A stretch of DNA of 64,000 nt from Arthrobacter sp. MYb227 (GCF_002975435.1 NZ_PCPT01000002.1:682001-746000); one strand, 5' to 3'. Positions 7,769-17,927 are shown, counted from the first letter of the stretch. The notes: generated by a model not told the origin, from the sequence alone. Numbers and translations are program-made.

Positions 7769-9451
7769 TTACAGTGCCTCCTGTGCAAAAACATCGCTAT
7801 CTACGCCCAATGGCGTTAGAAGTCGGTCGAGGTTCTGGGCATACCATTCGTATGGCTTGTTAGTCCACCAAGATTGATCGCGTACGCCGGCATCTTCAGC
7901 CACGACTTGTGCAGCATTGTAGCCAGCAGCCATCCAGCTCAAGCCCACAGGCCAGACACCATTCGACATATATAGACCCTTGATGGGCATGCGGTAGGGC
8001 ATGCGGCCCATAATCCACTGATCCTCGGAGAAATCCCCTCCCACGACCTGGCCAAACTTGGCGGAACGGTTGAGACGCCAGTTGTCCAGCGGAGTCCAGT
8101 CATACTGGTCCAGAACGGACTCGTCCCAATCTTTCACAAGTTGGGTCATCATTTTGTTGCGATTGGCAAGCAGCTCATGTCGAATATCGCCGTCCCATGC
8201 TTCGGGTCCGCCAAGCCCATGCAATGGGTACGGGAAGCACTCTTCGGCACGGAGAACCACCTCCCCGCTTGGAGAAATGGCAGTACGGTCCACCGGAGCG
8301 GAATATGTGAATTCGAGCAAGTGTCCTGATGCTTTGCGGGTGTCGTTTCCGAGCATATCCACCATATATTTCTTCGTTCCTTCCCATGAATCGAACGCAC
8401 GATATGTCAAAATGGCGTCATTGATGAGGGGGTCGAAGTCCGACGATTTCCAGTCCAGCTTGCGGTCTAGGAGCCAAGACGTAACGTGGGAACCACGAAG
8501 GCTCATTTTCCACTCACGCATCCGCGATGCCAGCATCGGATCCGCTGCTTCCAATACGCTCGGAGTGACCATTCGCCGGGTTTCTGGGACTCCGGCATTG
8601 GAGATGACCCCCTTGCTGGCCTCGATCACCAAGTTTGGGTAGATTGAACGATCCGAGAGGCGGACGCCGGTTGCACGGCCGTTCTCCACAAAGATTTCAT
8701 CAACCGTGCAGCTGGTCCATATGGTTCCGCCATAGTCCAGGAAACAGGCCGTGAGCGCGTCGACCTGCGCCTCATTGCCACCGATTGCCACCCCGGTTGT
8801 GTAGTACAGGGCGAAAGTGACTCCGAATGCTCCCTGGCCTCGGGCAAAGGGGGCGCCATGTTCCCAGAATGCCACCGGAGTCATCAAGATCTGCCGGCAT
8901 GCGTCTGTTTCGAAGGTGCGCTCACATAGCTCCGGACCAGTCATGTTCATCATCTCGTCCACGCTGTAACCCATCGCATAAGCGCAAAGCTCATAAATTC
9001 TATCGAGCTTGGACGGATCAGGGTGGGGGCTGAATGAACTCAAGGAGTTGTATTCGACCATTGTTTCGTGGATTCTGGTCTGAATCCCAAACATGCGGTC
9101 GCCGTCCCGTTCGGAGTGCTTGGCAAAGTTCTCTCGGGTTCGCTCAGGTTCTTGGCAAATGAGTGCGTTGGTGCCGTCTCGGTAGGTGGTACCTAGTATG
9201 ACGGGAGAGACCTTGAAATCGAAGCCGTACTTCTCCAGCTCAAGGTCTGCGATCACGGGAGAGTTGCCAGCGAAGGATACGCCCACATGCGGGCTGTCGA
9301 GCACCTGGGGCCAGGTCTCGTGGGTGCAGCAAAATGTTCCCAGCTCAGAGTTCGCTTCAAGCAGCAGGACTTTCAGTCCTGCTTTTTGGAGGTAGGCCGC
9401 AGCGGGCAATCCTCCGGACAGGCCTCCACCAATTACAAGGATGTCGTACAT
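7769..9451 (-). CDS. CrtI-like FAD oxidoreductase (first of a pair)
   Basis: 560 residues, with RBS GGAGA just upstream of the ATG. The N-terminal FAD site is ILVIGGGLSGGLPAAAYLQKAG (glycines 8-14) followed by VLLLEANSELG. The C-terminal part (GLYMSNGVWPVGLSWMAAGYNAAQVVAED) matches the CrtI/NAD(P)-binding_8 type FAD-closing motif. A Trp-rich C-terminal extension (SWWTNKPYEWYAQNLDRLL) is longer than in carotenoid enzymes. It is the promoter-proximal gene of the pair. Two dissimilar CrtI-like proteins side by side suggest a hetero-oligomer or sequential oxidations. It is convergent with nothing and separated from the pucR gene by 1.2 kb. Confidence 0.84.
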   Translation of the reverse strand: MYDILVIGGGLSGGLPAAAYLQKAGLKVLLLEANSELGTFCCTHETWPQVLDSPHVGVSFAGNSPVIADLELEKYGFDFKVSPVILGTTYRDGTNALICQEPERTRENFAKHSERDGDRMFGIQTRIHETMVEYNSLSSFSPHPDPSKLDRIYELCAYAMGYSVDEMMNMTGPELCERTFETDACRQILMTPVAFWEHGAPFARGQGAFGVTFALYYTTGVAIGGNEAQVDALTACFLDYGGTIWTSCTVDEIFVENGRATGVRLSDRSIYPNLVIEASKGVISNAGVPETRRMVTPSVLEAADPMLASRMREWKMSLRGSHVTSWLLDRKLDWKSSDFDPLINDAILTYRAFDSWEGTKKYMVDMLGNDTRKASGHLLEFTYSAPVDRTAISPSGEVVLRAEECFPYPLHGLGGPEAWDGDIRHELLANRNKMMTQLVKDWDESVLDQYDWTPLDNWRLNRSAKFGQVVGGDFSEDQWIMGRMPYRMPIKGLYMSNGVWPVGLSWMAAGYNAAQVVAEDAGVRDQSWWTNKPYEWYAQNLDRLLTPLGVDSDVFAQEAL

Positions 9452-10634
9452 GTTGATTCTCCATTCTTAGACAGTGCGGGTCCGGGAAGACCAACTGGAC
9501 TGCTGGTCACTTCCGGGTACTGAAATGCCGGACGCAAAACTAGGCTGGTCCGAAATTGCGGGGCTGCGATCGAGCGCTATTCCCCGATCGATTGTCTTGA
9601 GTTTCCACGCTTCGATACCGTTGCCTGCTTAAGGACGGTTCGTTCGGAGTCGCCGTCACTTTGTGCTTCATGCAGACCCGAGATGAGCTGTCGGCATCTA
9701 ATGCAAGTGAACCAGCTCACTGCCGGATCGGGCTTTAACCAAACGACCAATAGTTGCCACCAATGTCTTGGTGCTTTGGCTAGGCGTAGCATTAAACAGG
9801 GCGACTGCGGTATCTGAAATCCGAGTTAGCAGGTGGGTGAGGGGGTGCGTTGTTCCCGTTTCACGTAGCACTGTTCGGCTGTGCCCCTGGTGAAGTTGCG
9901 CAGGATGCTTCGCCTGGCCATTCAGCGTTCGACCGTCCGAGCGCCGATAGATGTGCCAGGGATTTCGTCGGTCTGCCGGTGCGGGAAAACTTTATCCGCT
10001 TAACTGGTGCGACATCCGGCAAAGGTTCGCCAAGATCCTTGTGGGTAGCGGAACACGACGTTTCGCCTGACCAAATCGTTTCCAAGGTTTCAAATCGGTT
10101 ACCATCACCAAAGAGGAATCTTTGCTGGTCTGTGGCAACAGAATCCTGATACGCGGATGATCCAGTGAGACTCGGCAACATCTGCTAAAGGTTTGTGAGT
10201 TCTCATTTGCTCTTGCGGAAACCGGCTGAATGTAGCTGGAATCAGTGTCACCGAAAGCCAATCGGGTTGGTTCTGACTGCGGGGTTGGTTCGGGAAGCAG
10301 GCGAGAGACTCGGCTACGGCAATCCAATGATCATGCCAGATGGCTTAGTGACCAGATCCGGGCGACTTTCACACAGGGAAAGACGCTTCACACTATGCAT
10401 AGCCCGCGCTTGACTGCTCCGTACCCAAAAAGGAGGACACACCCCAAACCTCAAATCCGCCAAATTTGGCCAGCTAGAAGGCCGCCCCTCCGATGACCAA
10501 GGATGCAAAGTACACGGCCAAGGATACCTACAGGTGCTCAAAACGACTGGAATCGCTGTGCTCTTGTCGAATTGCCCTAGGTGTTGGGAGCCAAATCAGC
10601 AATCCGACGATATACCGCAAGTATCGCCTGTTGC
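9452..10634. other. 1.2-kb stretch with no supported gene
   Basis: All frames are broken and the short ORFs lack family motifs and the expected third-position GC bias. The part next to 9451 must hold the promoter of the flavoprotein pair. A Shine-Dalgarno-like AAAAAGGAGGACAC at about 10427-10440 is not followed by a sensible ORF. The rest may be decayed coding DNA, but no family can be named. Confidence 0.55.
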
Positions 10635-12176
10635 TCAGCTCAGCGAGGGTCCAAGGCCTTGCTCCTCAGCCGGCATCGCAAAAGCAAGAGTGAAGTCCAC
10701 ACGACTGGACATGGTATCCAGATCCTGCCCGGTTAAAGTCGAAATCCGAGAGATTCTGTACTTCAGGGTGTTGTGGTGCACGAACAATTCGCGAGCAGTC
10801 TGCCGCCATCTACCCCCGTTCTCCAGGAAGGTGCGCAGAGTGGTTACCAAGTCGCTTCCATGGTCTCGATCCCAGTCGAGCAGGGGTCCCAATAGCGTGT
10901 CTCGGAACGAGTGCAACGTCCGCCGATCGATAAAGTCAAGTAATGCCACGTATGAACCGATATCTGTCTGGCAGACTACCTGTGAGCCGCAGGGTCGACC
11001 CTGCGCGACGCGCAAGGCAGGAAGAGCTTGGGCAAGAGAACGGCGCAAACCATCCCTTCCCAATCCCGGGTGACCGGAACCAAGCACCGGGTCTACGCCG
11101 GTGTCCTTTATGAGCTGGGCGATTTCATCTAACAGGCCGGGTTCTTCGGTTTGGCCAATCAGCATGTTCACCGAGCCGTAACGGGTATAGACGCATCGTG
11201 CTTCGCAACCCTCCGCAGCGTACGCGAGTACGTCTGGATTGTTGTCGGAGGCAATGACGGTCACCGGCTTGTTTGGGTCAAAATCAAGTCCACGCATCCG
11301 AGCAACAAACGGCTCCTGATCTATGCTTGCGGAGCAGACGAGTTCGAGCAATTCACGAACCAATATGCTACGCATTCCATCTCGCGCACGCTGGCCAACA
11401 TATTCGATGAAGAAGCTTGGAAGTATAGTTTCGATAATCAGACGCGTCTCATCATCGAGATCTGTGAAATGTGAAGCAACAACTAGGGTTAGCCCCATAT
11501 GGACCCGAGTCGGGTCCACCGTAAAAGCGCACAAGTCACCTTCCAAGGACGAGAAAATCTTGCCGGCCCGCGTTGCCCGGGCCGCAGCACGCATTGTTTC
11601 TTGGTCAACGGCTGCTCCAGTACTCGCGATGACGCGTCCGCTCGGTCCCACTAGCCAACATCTGAGCCGGGTTTCGTTGTGGATCAGGTCGATCAACTCG
11701 GACTGTTCGGTGCATCCGGCCAACCGTTGCTGCACGCGTCGGAGACGGCTGAGCTGCTGTCGCGCCGGGTCTAACCGTTCCTGTACAACATTCATGTGCT
11801 CGATGACTCTGCTGAAGGAAATACCCTGTGGTGCTACGAGCAACGGAAGTTCGTAGGACTCACATGCAAGTCCTACAGAAGCTGGCAGCGCAGGAACCTG
11901 CTCACTCAAGCCGAAGAGTAACCCGGCGACTCCCGCAGAGCTCACCTCTTGGATCCATTCTCCAACGGGCCGCGCTTCCAGCCACAGCCCATTCGTGAGC
12001 ACCAGATCGCCGGGAAGCAGGTAACGAGCAGGGCGAGCCAGATCAGTTGTGGTGTGTCCTCGGATCTCTGAATTTACCCCAATACCATCGATGACCAAGG
12101 CGAGTTCGAGAACTGTTTCCCCGGCTAAGGAACTGATGGTGGATCCGAGCCCTGCTCTTTTTTCGGTGTTAGGCAT
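10635..12176 (-). CDS. PucR-family transcriptional regulator
   Basis: About 513 residues when read from the ATG at 12176, which has AAGGA nine bases upstream; the frame stays open to 12320 but without family similarity. The N-terminal PucR domain has TTDLARPARYLLPGDLVLTNG. A central GGDEF-like region follows, and the C-terminal HTH_30 reads LRTFLENGGRWRQTARELFVHHNTLKYRISRI. Such regulators usually sense purine- or amine-related ligands and control neighbouring catabolic genes. It lies between the flavoprotein pair (downstream, same strand) and the divergent APC permease, so these are its likely targets. Confidence 0.88.
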   Translation of the reverse strand: MPNTEKRAGLGSTISSLAGETVLELALVIDGIGVNSEIRGHTTTDLARPARYLLPGDLVLTNGLWLEARPVGEWIQEVSSAGVAGLLFGLSEQVPALPASVGLACESYELPLLVAPQGISFSRVIEHMNVVQERLDPARQQLSRLRRVQQRLAGCTEQSELIDLIHNETRLRCWLVGPSGRVIASTGAAVDQETMRAAARATRAGKIFSSLEGDLCAFTVDPTRVHMGLTLVVASHFTDLDDETRLIIETILPSFFIEYVGQRARDGMRSILVRELLELVCSASIDQEPFVARMRGLDFDPNKPVTVIASDNNPDVLAYAAEGCEARCVYTRYGSVNMLIGQTEEPGLLDEIAQLIKDTGVDPVLGSGHPGLGRDGLRRSLAQALPALRVAQGRPCGSQVVCQTDIGSYVALLDFIDRRTLHSFRDTLLGPLLDWDRDHGSDLVTTLRTFLENGGRWRQTARELFVHHNTLKYRISRISTLTGQDLDTMSSRVDFTLAFAMPAEEQGLGPSLS

Positions 12177-12349
12177 TTCGTCTGGGTCCTTGCGCGCTAT
12201 TAGGGAAACTTCGACCGGATACCACTGAACCATGTCCAATAGGGGAAATACGTGACAAAGTTGGTTCATTTGTCGATGCATATTTTTCCTAAGTCTAGGT
12301 CTGCTTCGATGACTCTGCACAGTGCTTAAATCCTGAATCTGGCCTTGAC

Positions 12350-12790
12350 CCCGTCAAGGTGCCTTTTGGTGGACTCGTTCATCAGGACGGAGCGAGCGGC
12401 GCCCCATCTGGGAGTTCCTGTAGCCCGTACTCTGCTTATGGTAGCCGTGGATATCGATGACAGTGTCGTTTACATCGACGAACACGAGCTGGCCTTTTCC
12501 ACAGACCCCAGCAGCGATGCCTTCCTTCCTGAACGGGTTTACCCTGATCCGGCGTTGAGAGCCCTCTTCATTGCCCCGTGCAGCAATAGAACCGTGGAGA
12601 CAATGGAGCCGGCGCCTATAACCATCCCGTCGGCCAGGAAGGAAAACTTCAGTCTTAAGTTGGTTCCCATAACCGGCAACAGCCCGAAGCGGATCAGCCC
12701 GAATGTGGGGAACTGTGACGGGGCTGAGCCGTTCGGCAACCCCAGGCAGGTGCAAAAATAGCCGAACCGTGCAGCATGGGAACGCGGGCG
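12350..12790 (-). pseudogene. Decayed IS1380-family transposase remnant
   Basis: Two minus-strand frames carry successive parts of an IS1380 transposase. One (about 12541-12680) reads ADGMVIGAGSIVSTVLLLHG, matching the family pattern of xAGMVAGADSIDD followed by a LLRHGGM-like segment. The next frame (about 12390-12480) reads VFVDVNDTVIDIHGYHKQ, matching the first catalytic motif VDxDDTxxxxHGYxKQGxGYGYSG. The second Asp of the usual DDT is Asn here, a stretch between the two blocks is missing, and the C-terminal half is absent. It is therefore inactive. The family match is by recall of the motif, not by a search. Confidence 0.7.
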
Positions 12791-12973
12791 GTGAAAGTGA
12801 GGCAACGTTATTGAAAATGGGCACTTTTGGCAACTCTGTGCATGTCTGGGTTCGGAGAATCCGCCGAAGGCATGCAGTGCGGTCCATCCGGTAACCCTGA
12901 GGGCGATCTCTGCGTGTTAACGCCCCAGCAACGGCGTTTCAATCGGCAAGCGGGCGAATTCGTCTTGCTGATC

Positions 12974-12999
12974 GTGATTTGTACACATGTATGAATCAC
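12974..12999. promoter_or_regulatory. Imperfect palindrome, candidate regulator site upstream of the APC permease
   Basis: The 26-base element pairs GTGATT with AATCAC at its ends and TACA with TGTA around a CA centre, ten of thirteen possible pairs. Its core TACACATGTA differs by one base from the core TACATATGTA of the 20-bp palindrome in front of the other pucR gene (21104-21123). This makes a PucR-type operator plausible. It sits about 290 bases upstream of the permease start. Confidence 0.4.
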
Positions 13000-13290
13000 T
13001 TTGACGTCTCTAGCTAATCGACACCTATCCAGAGTGACTCGCGTCACCAATCATTGGGGGGGTAAGCATTTTTATGGCGACAATGAGCATGAGGACGGAT
13101 GGGAAGCCGCATGCGAAGGGCGCCTTCGATGGGCAAGGTATTTATCGATTCTGCCCCCACCGTGAGCAGTTGACAGGCGGGCGAGGTCCCAGGTTCATTG
13201 AGGGCGATACAAATCCTGTGAATAACTTTCATGGGGGAATGTATTCCATAAATCATCAACGATTAACAATCATTTGATAGGAAAATTCTC

Positions 13291-14733
13291 ATGAATGAAT
13301 CGCTGAAAGTGGAGTCAGGGAGTATAACTGACGCACCACTGGAAGGAAGCCCTGTCCTCAAGCGGGAGATGGGCTTCTGGTCATCTTTCTCATTGGCCTT
13401 TGCTTTCATGTCGCCGATCATCGGTCTTTACGCAGTCTTTGCTTTGGCGCTCACCGCCGCCGGTCCGTCGTTCTGGTGGGGCATGCTCGTGGTGCTTGCC
13501 TGTCAGGTTTTGGTTGCTCTCGTTCTTGCCGAGCTGGCATCGAGGTGGCCGGTGGCTGGCGGTGTATGTCTCTGGTCACGTAGTCTTTTGGGTCATACGT
13601 ACAGCTGGTATGCCGGATGGGCCTACATCTGGACCCTGGTGATCACCGTTGCCGCAGTTTCGTATGGAGGAAGCACATTCCTTGCTTCGTTCCTGGGTTG
13701 GGAGAACCCAAGTTCTTTGACAAAAGTCCTGCTGGGCGCGGTGATTTTGGCAATTAGCACCATCGCGAATTCTGCAGGTCGGCGGTGGCTAAGCCTGTTT
13801 GTCACGATCAGCATAATATGCGAAGTAATTGCCAGCCTCGGTGTTGGACTCGTGTTGATCATTTTCTACCGCAGGAACTCGCTGAGCACGATTTTTGAGG
13901 CGTTTAGTACTCCTTCCGATTCTGCCGCCTACATTTTCGGCCCCTTCCTGGCCGCCGTGGCAATCATCGGCTGGTCGTTTGTTGGCTTCGAGAGTGCTGG
14001 TGCCATTGCTGAAGAGGTGCGGTCGCCGGAGCGCAAGGTGCCCAAGGCCATTATTACTTCCTTGATCACAGTCGCTTCCGTGATTACCTTCTCGGCATTG
14101 GCCCTGCTGCTGGCTATCCCGGATTTGGAAGATGCTGTTTCAGGTGCTGACCCGGATCCGATTTCCACGACGCTTACTACGCACTTCGGCGAGGGGATTT
14201 CCAGGCCCCTTCTCATCCTTATCGTTCTTGGATTCATCGCTGGCGTAGTTGCGCTTCAGGCGGCGGTTTCGCGAGCAATCTTTGCCTTTGCCAGAATTGA
14301 TGCGCTGCCGGCTGCCAAGTCGCTGAGCCGCTTGAGCAAATCTGACAGCCTCCCCATCAATGCGGTCCTTATTTCCGCTGTAGCTTCAATGTTGATCTTG
14401 GCGATATCTGCTTCACAGGTATACGGTGCGCTCATTTCGTTTGCAACAGTTGGCTTTTACATCGCCTTCGCGTTCCCTGTTGTTGCGGCGCTGATCGTGA
14501 GGTTGAAAGGGGAATGGACAGAAGGCCCATTCAGTCTTGGGAAGTTTGGTCTGATAGTCAATGTGGCCGCAGTTCTTTGGTTGGGCTTCGAGATCATCAA
14601 CATTGCATGGCCCCGGATGACCGACGGCCCGTGGTACCAAAACTACTCCGTAATAATCATCTTTGTATTACTCGGAATTAGCGGCTACCTGCTTGAGAAA
14701 AAAATGCGAAAGAACAAGTCAAACGTTCTCTAG
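13291..14733 (+). CDS. APC-superfamily amino-acid/amine permease
   Basis: 480 residues, with about 12 hydrophobic helices. The N-terminal consensus region (REMGFWSSFSLAFAFMSPIIGLYAVFALAL) matches the helix-1 substrate-binding unwound segment of APC transporters. EEVRSPERKVPKAI is the typical conserved loop after helix 6. It belongs with the amino acid/GABA/ethanolamine permeases. It is the only plus-strand gene of the locus and is divergent from the PucR regulator, so it probably imports the compound oxidised by the two flavoproteins. A very strong terminator follows nine bases after the stop. Confidence 0.9.
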   Translation: MNESLKVESGSITDAPLEGSPVLKREMGFWSSFSLAFAFMSPIIGLYAVFALALTAAGPSFWWGMLVVLACQVLVALVLAELASRWPVAGGVCLWSRSLLGHTYSWYAGWAYIWTLVITVAAVSYGGSTFLASFLGWENPSSLTKVLLGAVILAISTIANSAGRRWLSLFVTISIICEVIASLGVGLVLIIFYRRNSLSTIFEAFSTPSDSAAYIFGPFLAAVAIIGWSFVGFESAGAIAEEVRSPERKVPKAIITSLITVASVITFSALALLLAIPDLEDAVSGADPDPISTTLTTHFGEGISRPLLILIVLGFIAGVVALQAAVSRAIFAFARIDALPAAKSLSRLSKSDSLPINAVLISAVASMLILAISASQVYGALISFATVGFYIAFAFPVVAALIVRLKGEWTEGPFSLGKFGLIVNVAAVLWLGFEIINIAWPRMTDGPWYQNYSVIIIFVLLGISGYLLEKKMRKNKSNVL

Positions 14734-14742
14734 ACATTTCAA

Positions 14743-14793
14743 GAACAGCTGCCTCCCGTGAAACGCGTTCACGGGAGGCAGCTGTTCCTTTTT
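14743..14793 (+). terminator. Strong intrinsic terminator after the APC permease
   Basis: A perfect 20-bp stem (14743-14762 with 14768-14787) around a five-base loop is followed by CTTTTT. It ends the permease transcript. Confidence 0.92.
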
Positions 14794-16895
14794 GCCGGAC
14801 GAGGTGAGTGCAGGCCATCCTGACGGTTCCGCGGCGGATGCCTTTGCAGCCCCGACTCCTGGCCTGCAGAGGATGGGTTCGGTGACTGACCGGCACCTTG
14901 GACCCAGTTTCAAGACCAATCTGACGGTGATATGAAGATGCAATCGGAAAGTTCCAGCGCTGTTGGAGGAAATTGTCTAGGAGCAACATTGCATGCGCCA
15001 ATAACCACGAGAATCCCTAGCCTATTTCTCGCGCGGTGACTGGCAAGGTGACCCGCAACGAAAGCTGAGCACCGGGCCTGTAAAGGGCAATCGCGGACTT
15101 TGAACCTGCCGAGAGGCTGCTCCCCAACGATCTCGGGTGAGTATGCGAGGGGATTGAGCGCCAGCCAATATTGGGCATGGGTGGCACACATTATTGCGAG
15201 TGAACGCCACTGCGAATTACCGGTGAATGCTGTCCATGCCCGCGCGGCGCTCACCGTCACTTCGTTGAACGGCCCGCGCGGGATATTTGTGCATGTTCGA
15301 TATAGCAGTCTCCACCAAAATTGTGGTACCACGGTCCGCTCCATGACCGCCTCGGCATGCACATCCCCACACGGGCGCCTGTGTCTGTCATTCTGCGCAT
15401 CCTTGTTGAAGAACCTTGGTGCAGAACACCGTCGAGATGCTGCCCTGCCGGAGCTCGAGTAGCACAAACATCATGCACGAAGACTCTCAGCCGGCGAGTC
15501 GAGGAGCCACTCGAACACGAGAAGGCCTTGACTGGCGTACTTCCGCAAAGGCGGTTCAGGAAGAGCCTGTTGAGATAGCGTGATCCTCACCGTCGACGGG
15601 CCGAAGCCGTTGCAGCCCCTGGGGCACCGTATGCTAGCCCGTGACGGCTGATCGGCCCTGATCGCCCAGTGGAGCGTCGAAGCTGAACGACCCTAACGAC
15701 AGCATCGAACCGGCCACAGCCCGCCGGATTACTACGGGCTGAGACGCGTTGGGTGGCCCCAACAGTCGGCGGAAGCGAAGAGAGAACAATAAGCACTGTC
15801 ATGGCCCTCGGAGTAGTCGTTCATATTGGCCGCCGGTTTGCCCAGGTCGGACACGGCCAATTTGGGCCCTCGAACGCGTGACTGATATGGCCTTCAAATC
15901 TATACGATCCGCCAGTAACCGTGCCCGTATCCTATATCAAAATTCTGTGCTTGACTTTGCACTGTCGGTCCTAGTCAAGTAGCTCGTGTGATCATCTTTC
16001 GTAGCATCAAAATTAGCCCTTCTGACTCGCAGGAATTTTTCATAGTGGTGCTCGAACTGAATATTTGGTGGTGCGGAAATCGACTACCGGGATACCCTCG
16101 GAGTGGTGCCGAACCCCTCTATCGAAGGTATGCAGAAACGCAAATACTAACGCGACAGCTTCTGGTTTCCTCGCTTCGCGCTCCCGCGACAGGGATACCG
16201 AGAACGCCGGGCCGAGGCACCAAGATACTCATCGAATACGGTCATTGGGCCGGTTTTCGCGTAAGTCCTGCTATTCGCCAGGAATAGATATCGCCGTGAG
16301 CCGTGTCGATGCCTGCACATATGAGTTCACTGAAGGCGTTCAACCCCCGCACTGCACCGTCATGTTCGTAGTGCCTCCCTGGTCCAAGCCACGTGGGTCT
16401 TCCCGAAGCACAGATTCACGAACTACCATCGATGCTGCCAGACGGGTTGCATGGTTCCACTGGCGAGGAGCCCTTCCAAAGCCCTGCACGACGGATCGTG
16501 CATGGCTTCCATCTGTTGCCGGCAGCGAATGGAAGCCAGGAAATGAAAACATTTTCCGCAGCCACAAATGCATTGCCAGTGAGAGCGCTTCCTGAAGAAC
16601 ACCCGATGAGCTGCCCGCGAGAAAGGCCTTCACTGGATCCTTTCCCGCTGCACAGATTACAGAAGAAAATTATGGCATGCACGCCTGATCCAAAACGCTT
16701 CCAGCGAACCTGTGGAAGCCACCGCAGGTGCAATGCACCGTGCACGCGGTGTTGGCCAGAGCCGCCAACTTCGGCAAGCACCAAAAGGGCCGGCTGCCGG
16801 CTGTGGAGGCCTTCTCAGTGACGTCGGACCGAATCGCCATGCACCCTGTAGCCTGACCCGCGAATGCTTCCCTCCAAGTACTGCACAGGCAAACA
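14794..16895. other. 2.1-kb stretch with no credible gene
   Basis: Reading frames up to 185 codons exist on both strands (for example 14910-15467 minus and 16065-16595 plus). They overlap each other, lack upstream ribosome sites and show no recognisable motif. A segment around 15585-15785 gives several short pieces of protein-like sequence separated by stops, as expected for a decayed gene, but no family can be named. The stretch is bounded by the two strongest hairpin terminators of the window. Confidence 0.5.
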
Positions 16896-16942
16896 CAGAA
16901 GAGCGGTTTCGAAGCCTGGAGGGCTTCGAAACCGCTCTTCTG
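16896..16942 (-). terminator. Strong hairpin terminator of the ureohydrolase-epimerase operon
   Basis: A perfect 21-bp stem (16896-16916 with 16922-16942) has a five-base loop. It begins 26 bases after the minus-strand epimerase stop. On the minus strand it is followed by TGTGTTTG, weakly T-rich; on the plus strand there is no T-run. Confidence 0.8.
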
Positions 16943-16968
16943 AACTGGATGACTAGTCGGCAAGTTAG

Positions 16969-17892
16969 TTAGCTGTCGTGCTTTGCCAGCCACTCCCCGT
17001 AATCCGGAATGGCGCGTTCCAACGGCCAGCTGGGAACGTACCCCAGATCGGCAGCCGCTGCGGCAATGCTGAAGTGTCCCTGCAAATCAAGCGTCGGATC
17101 AAATCCGGGCCCAATTGCAATGGGGTTTCCCGGGAAGGCTGCGCGAACCACATCCGCGATCTCCGCAAGCGTCGCGTGCTCCGGGCCGGAAATATTGTAG
17201 CCAAGCTGTCGCGGGGCGGTCGCCATGGGCGCCTGCACCGCAGCAGCGGCGGCATTGGCGACGTCTCGCACGTAAACCAGGTTGTAGCGGTGGTCTGCCC
17301 CGTGGTCGATGGAGAAGGCGCCATCATGGATTACGCCACGCATGACGTCACGGACCACCTCATCCATGCGATTGCCCGGACCATAGACCTGGCCGATGCG
17401 CAGTGAGATGACGTCGATCCCGTACCGCTCCTGGTAGACCTGGCCAAGCCATTCACCAGCGACCTTCGTGATCGCATACGGAGTCGTCGGGTTGTGCGGT
17501 TCGGATTCGAGGACCGCGGCGACCGAGGTTTTTCCATAAATGCATTCCGACGAGAAGTTTACAATCCGTTTGATCCCATGGATCCGAGCAGCCTCGAATA
17601 CGGATACCGTACCTTCAACATTGGCCGAAAAAGTGGCAAGCGGGAAGTTCAAGGAATAGGTCGGGTGCGACATTGCTGCGGTGTGGATGATCGCATCGAT
17701 ATCGTGATCCTTGAATGCGACCAAAAGGCGCGGAATATCAAACAGCTCGCCCTGGATTGAGGTGACGTCCGGGCGCGGGGCCTCAAGGAAATCGCGGTTG
17801 TAGCTAATGACGTTGTGGCCGAGATCGGCCAAGTCGTTGACGATGTGGCGGCCAGTGAATCCGGCACCACCGGTAACTAGGATATTGCTCAT
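16969..17892 (-). CDS. NAD-dependent epimerase/dehydratase-fold protein
   Basis: 307 residues from the ATG at 17892, which has AGAAGG eight bases upstream; an in-frame extension to 18018 lacks a ribosome site. The extended-SDR fold has the N-terminal NAD site ILVTGGAGFTGRHI, the catalytic Ser region (FSSECIYG) and the Tyr-Lys pair in TPYAITKVAGE. The C-terminal substrate-binding part has LRIGQVYGPGNRM. It acts on a nucleotide sugar or another hydroxylated or keto substrate. It is the last gene of a four-gene set with an SDR, a CE4-type hydrolase and a ureohydrolase, so a catabolic dehydrogenase role is as likely as an epimerase role. Confidence 0.85.
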   Translation of the reverse strand: MSNILVTGGAGFTGRHIVNDLADLGHNVISYNRDFLEAPRPDVTSIQGELFDIPRLLVAFKDHDIDAIIHTAAMSHPTYSLNFPLATFSANVEGTVSVFEAARIHGIKRIVNFSSECIYGKTSVAAVLESEPHNPTTPYAITKVAGEWLGQVYQERYGIDVISLRIGQVYGPGNRMDEVVRDVMRGVIHDGAFSIDHGADHRYNLVYVRDVANAAAAAVQAPMATAPRQLGYNISGPEHATLAEIADVVRAAFPGNPIAIGPGFDPTLDLQGHFSIAAAAADLGYVPSWPLERAIPDYGEWLAKHDS

Positions 17893-17927
17893 TTGACTAC
17901 CTTCTGTGGGTATTCGTTGCTGAATTA

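Larger units (their letters stand above)
12177..13290. other. Intergenic region between pucR and the APC permease
   Basis: Besides the transposase remnant (12350-12790) and the imperfect palindrome at 12974-12999, no gene is supported. The last 300 bases before 13291 are relatively AT-rich and should contain the permease promoter. An AGGA sequence precedes the permease ATG. Confidence 0.55.

Noticed and set aside
6246-9451. Carotenoid biosynthesis assignment for the CrtI-like pair
   Set aside because: No crtB, crtE or lycopene genes are nearby; the neighbours are a permease and a PucR regulator.
10427-10500. Shine-Dalgarno-like AAAAAGGAGG taken as the start of a small gene
   Set aside because: The frames that follow are short and end without any recognisable protein.
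12321-12761. Plus-strand ORF of 138 codons across the transposase remnant
   Set aside because: The minus strand carries the IS1380 motifs; the plus frame is its shadow.
14910-15467. 185-codon minus-strand ORF in the gene desert
   Set aside because: No family motif and no ribosome site. It is overlapped by plus-strand ORFs of similar quality, so it is probably chance.
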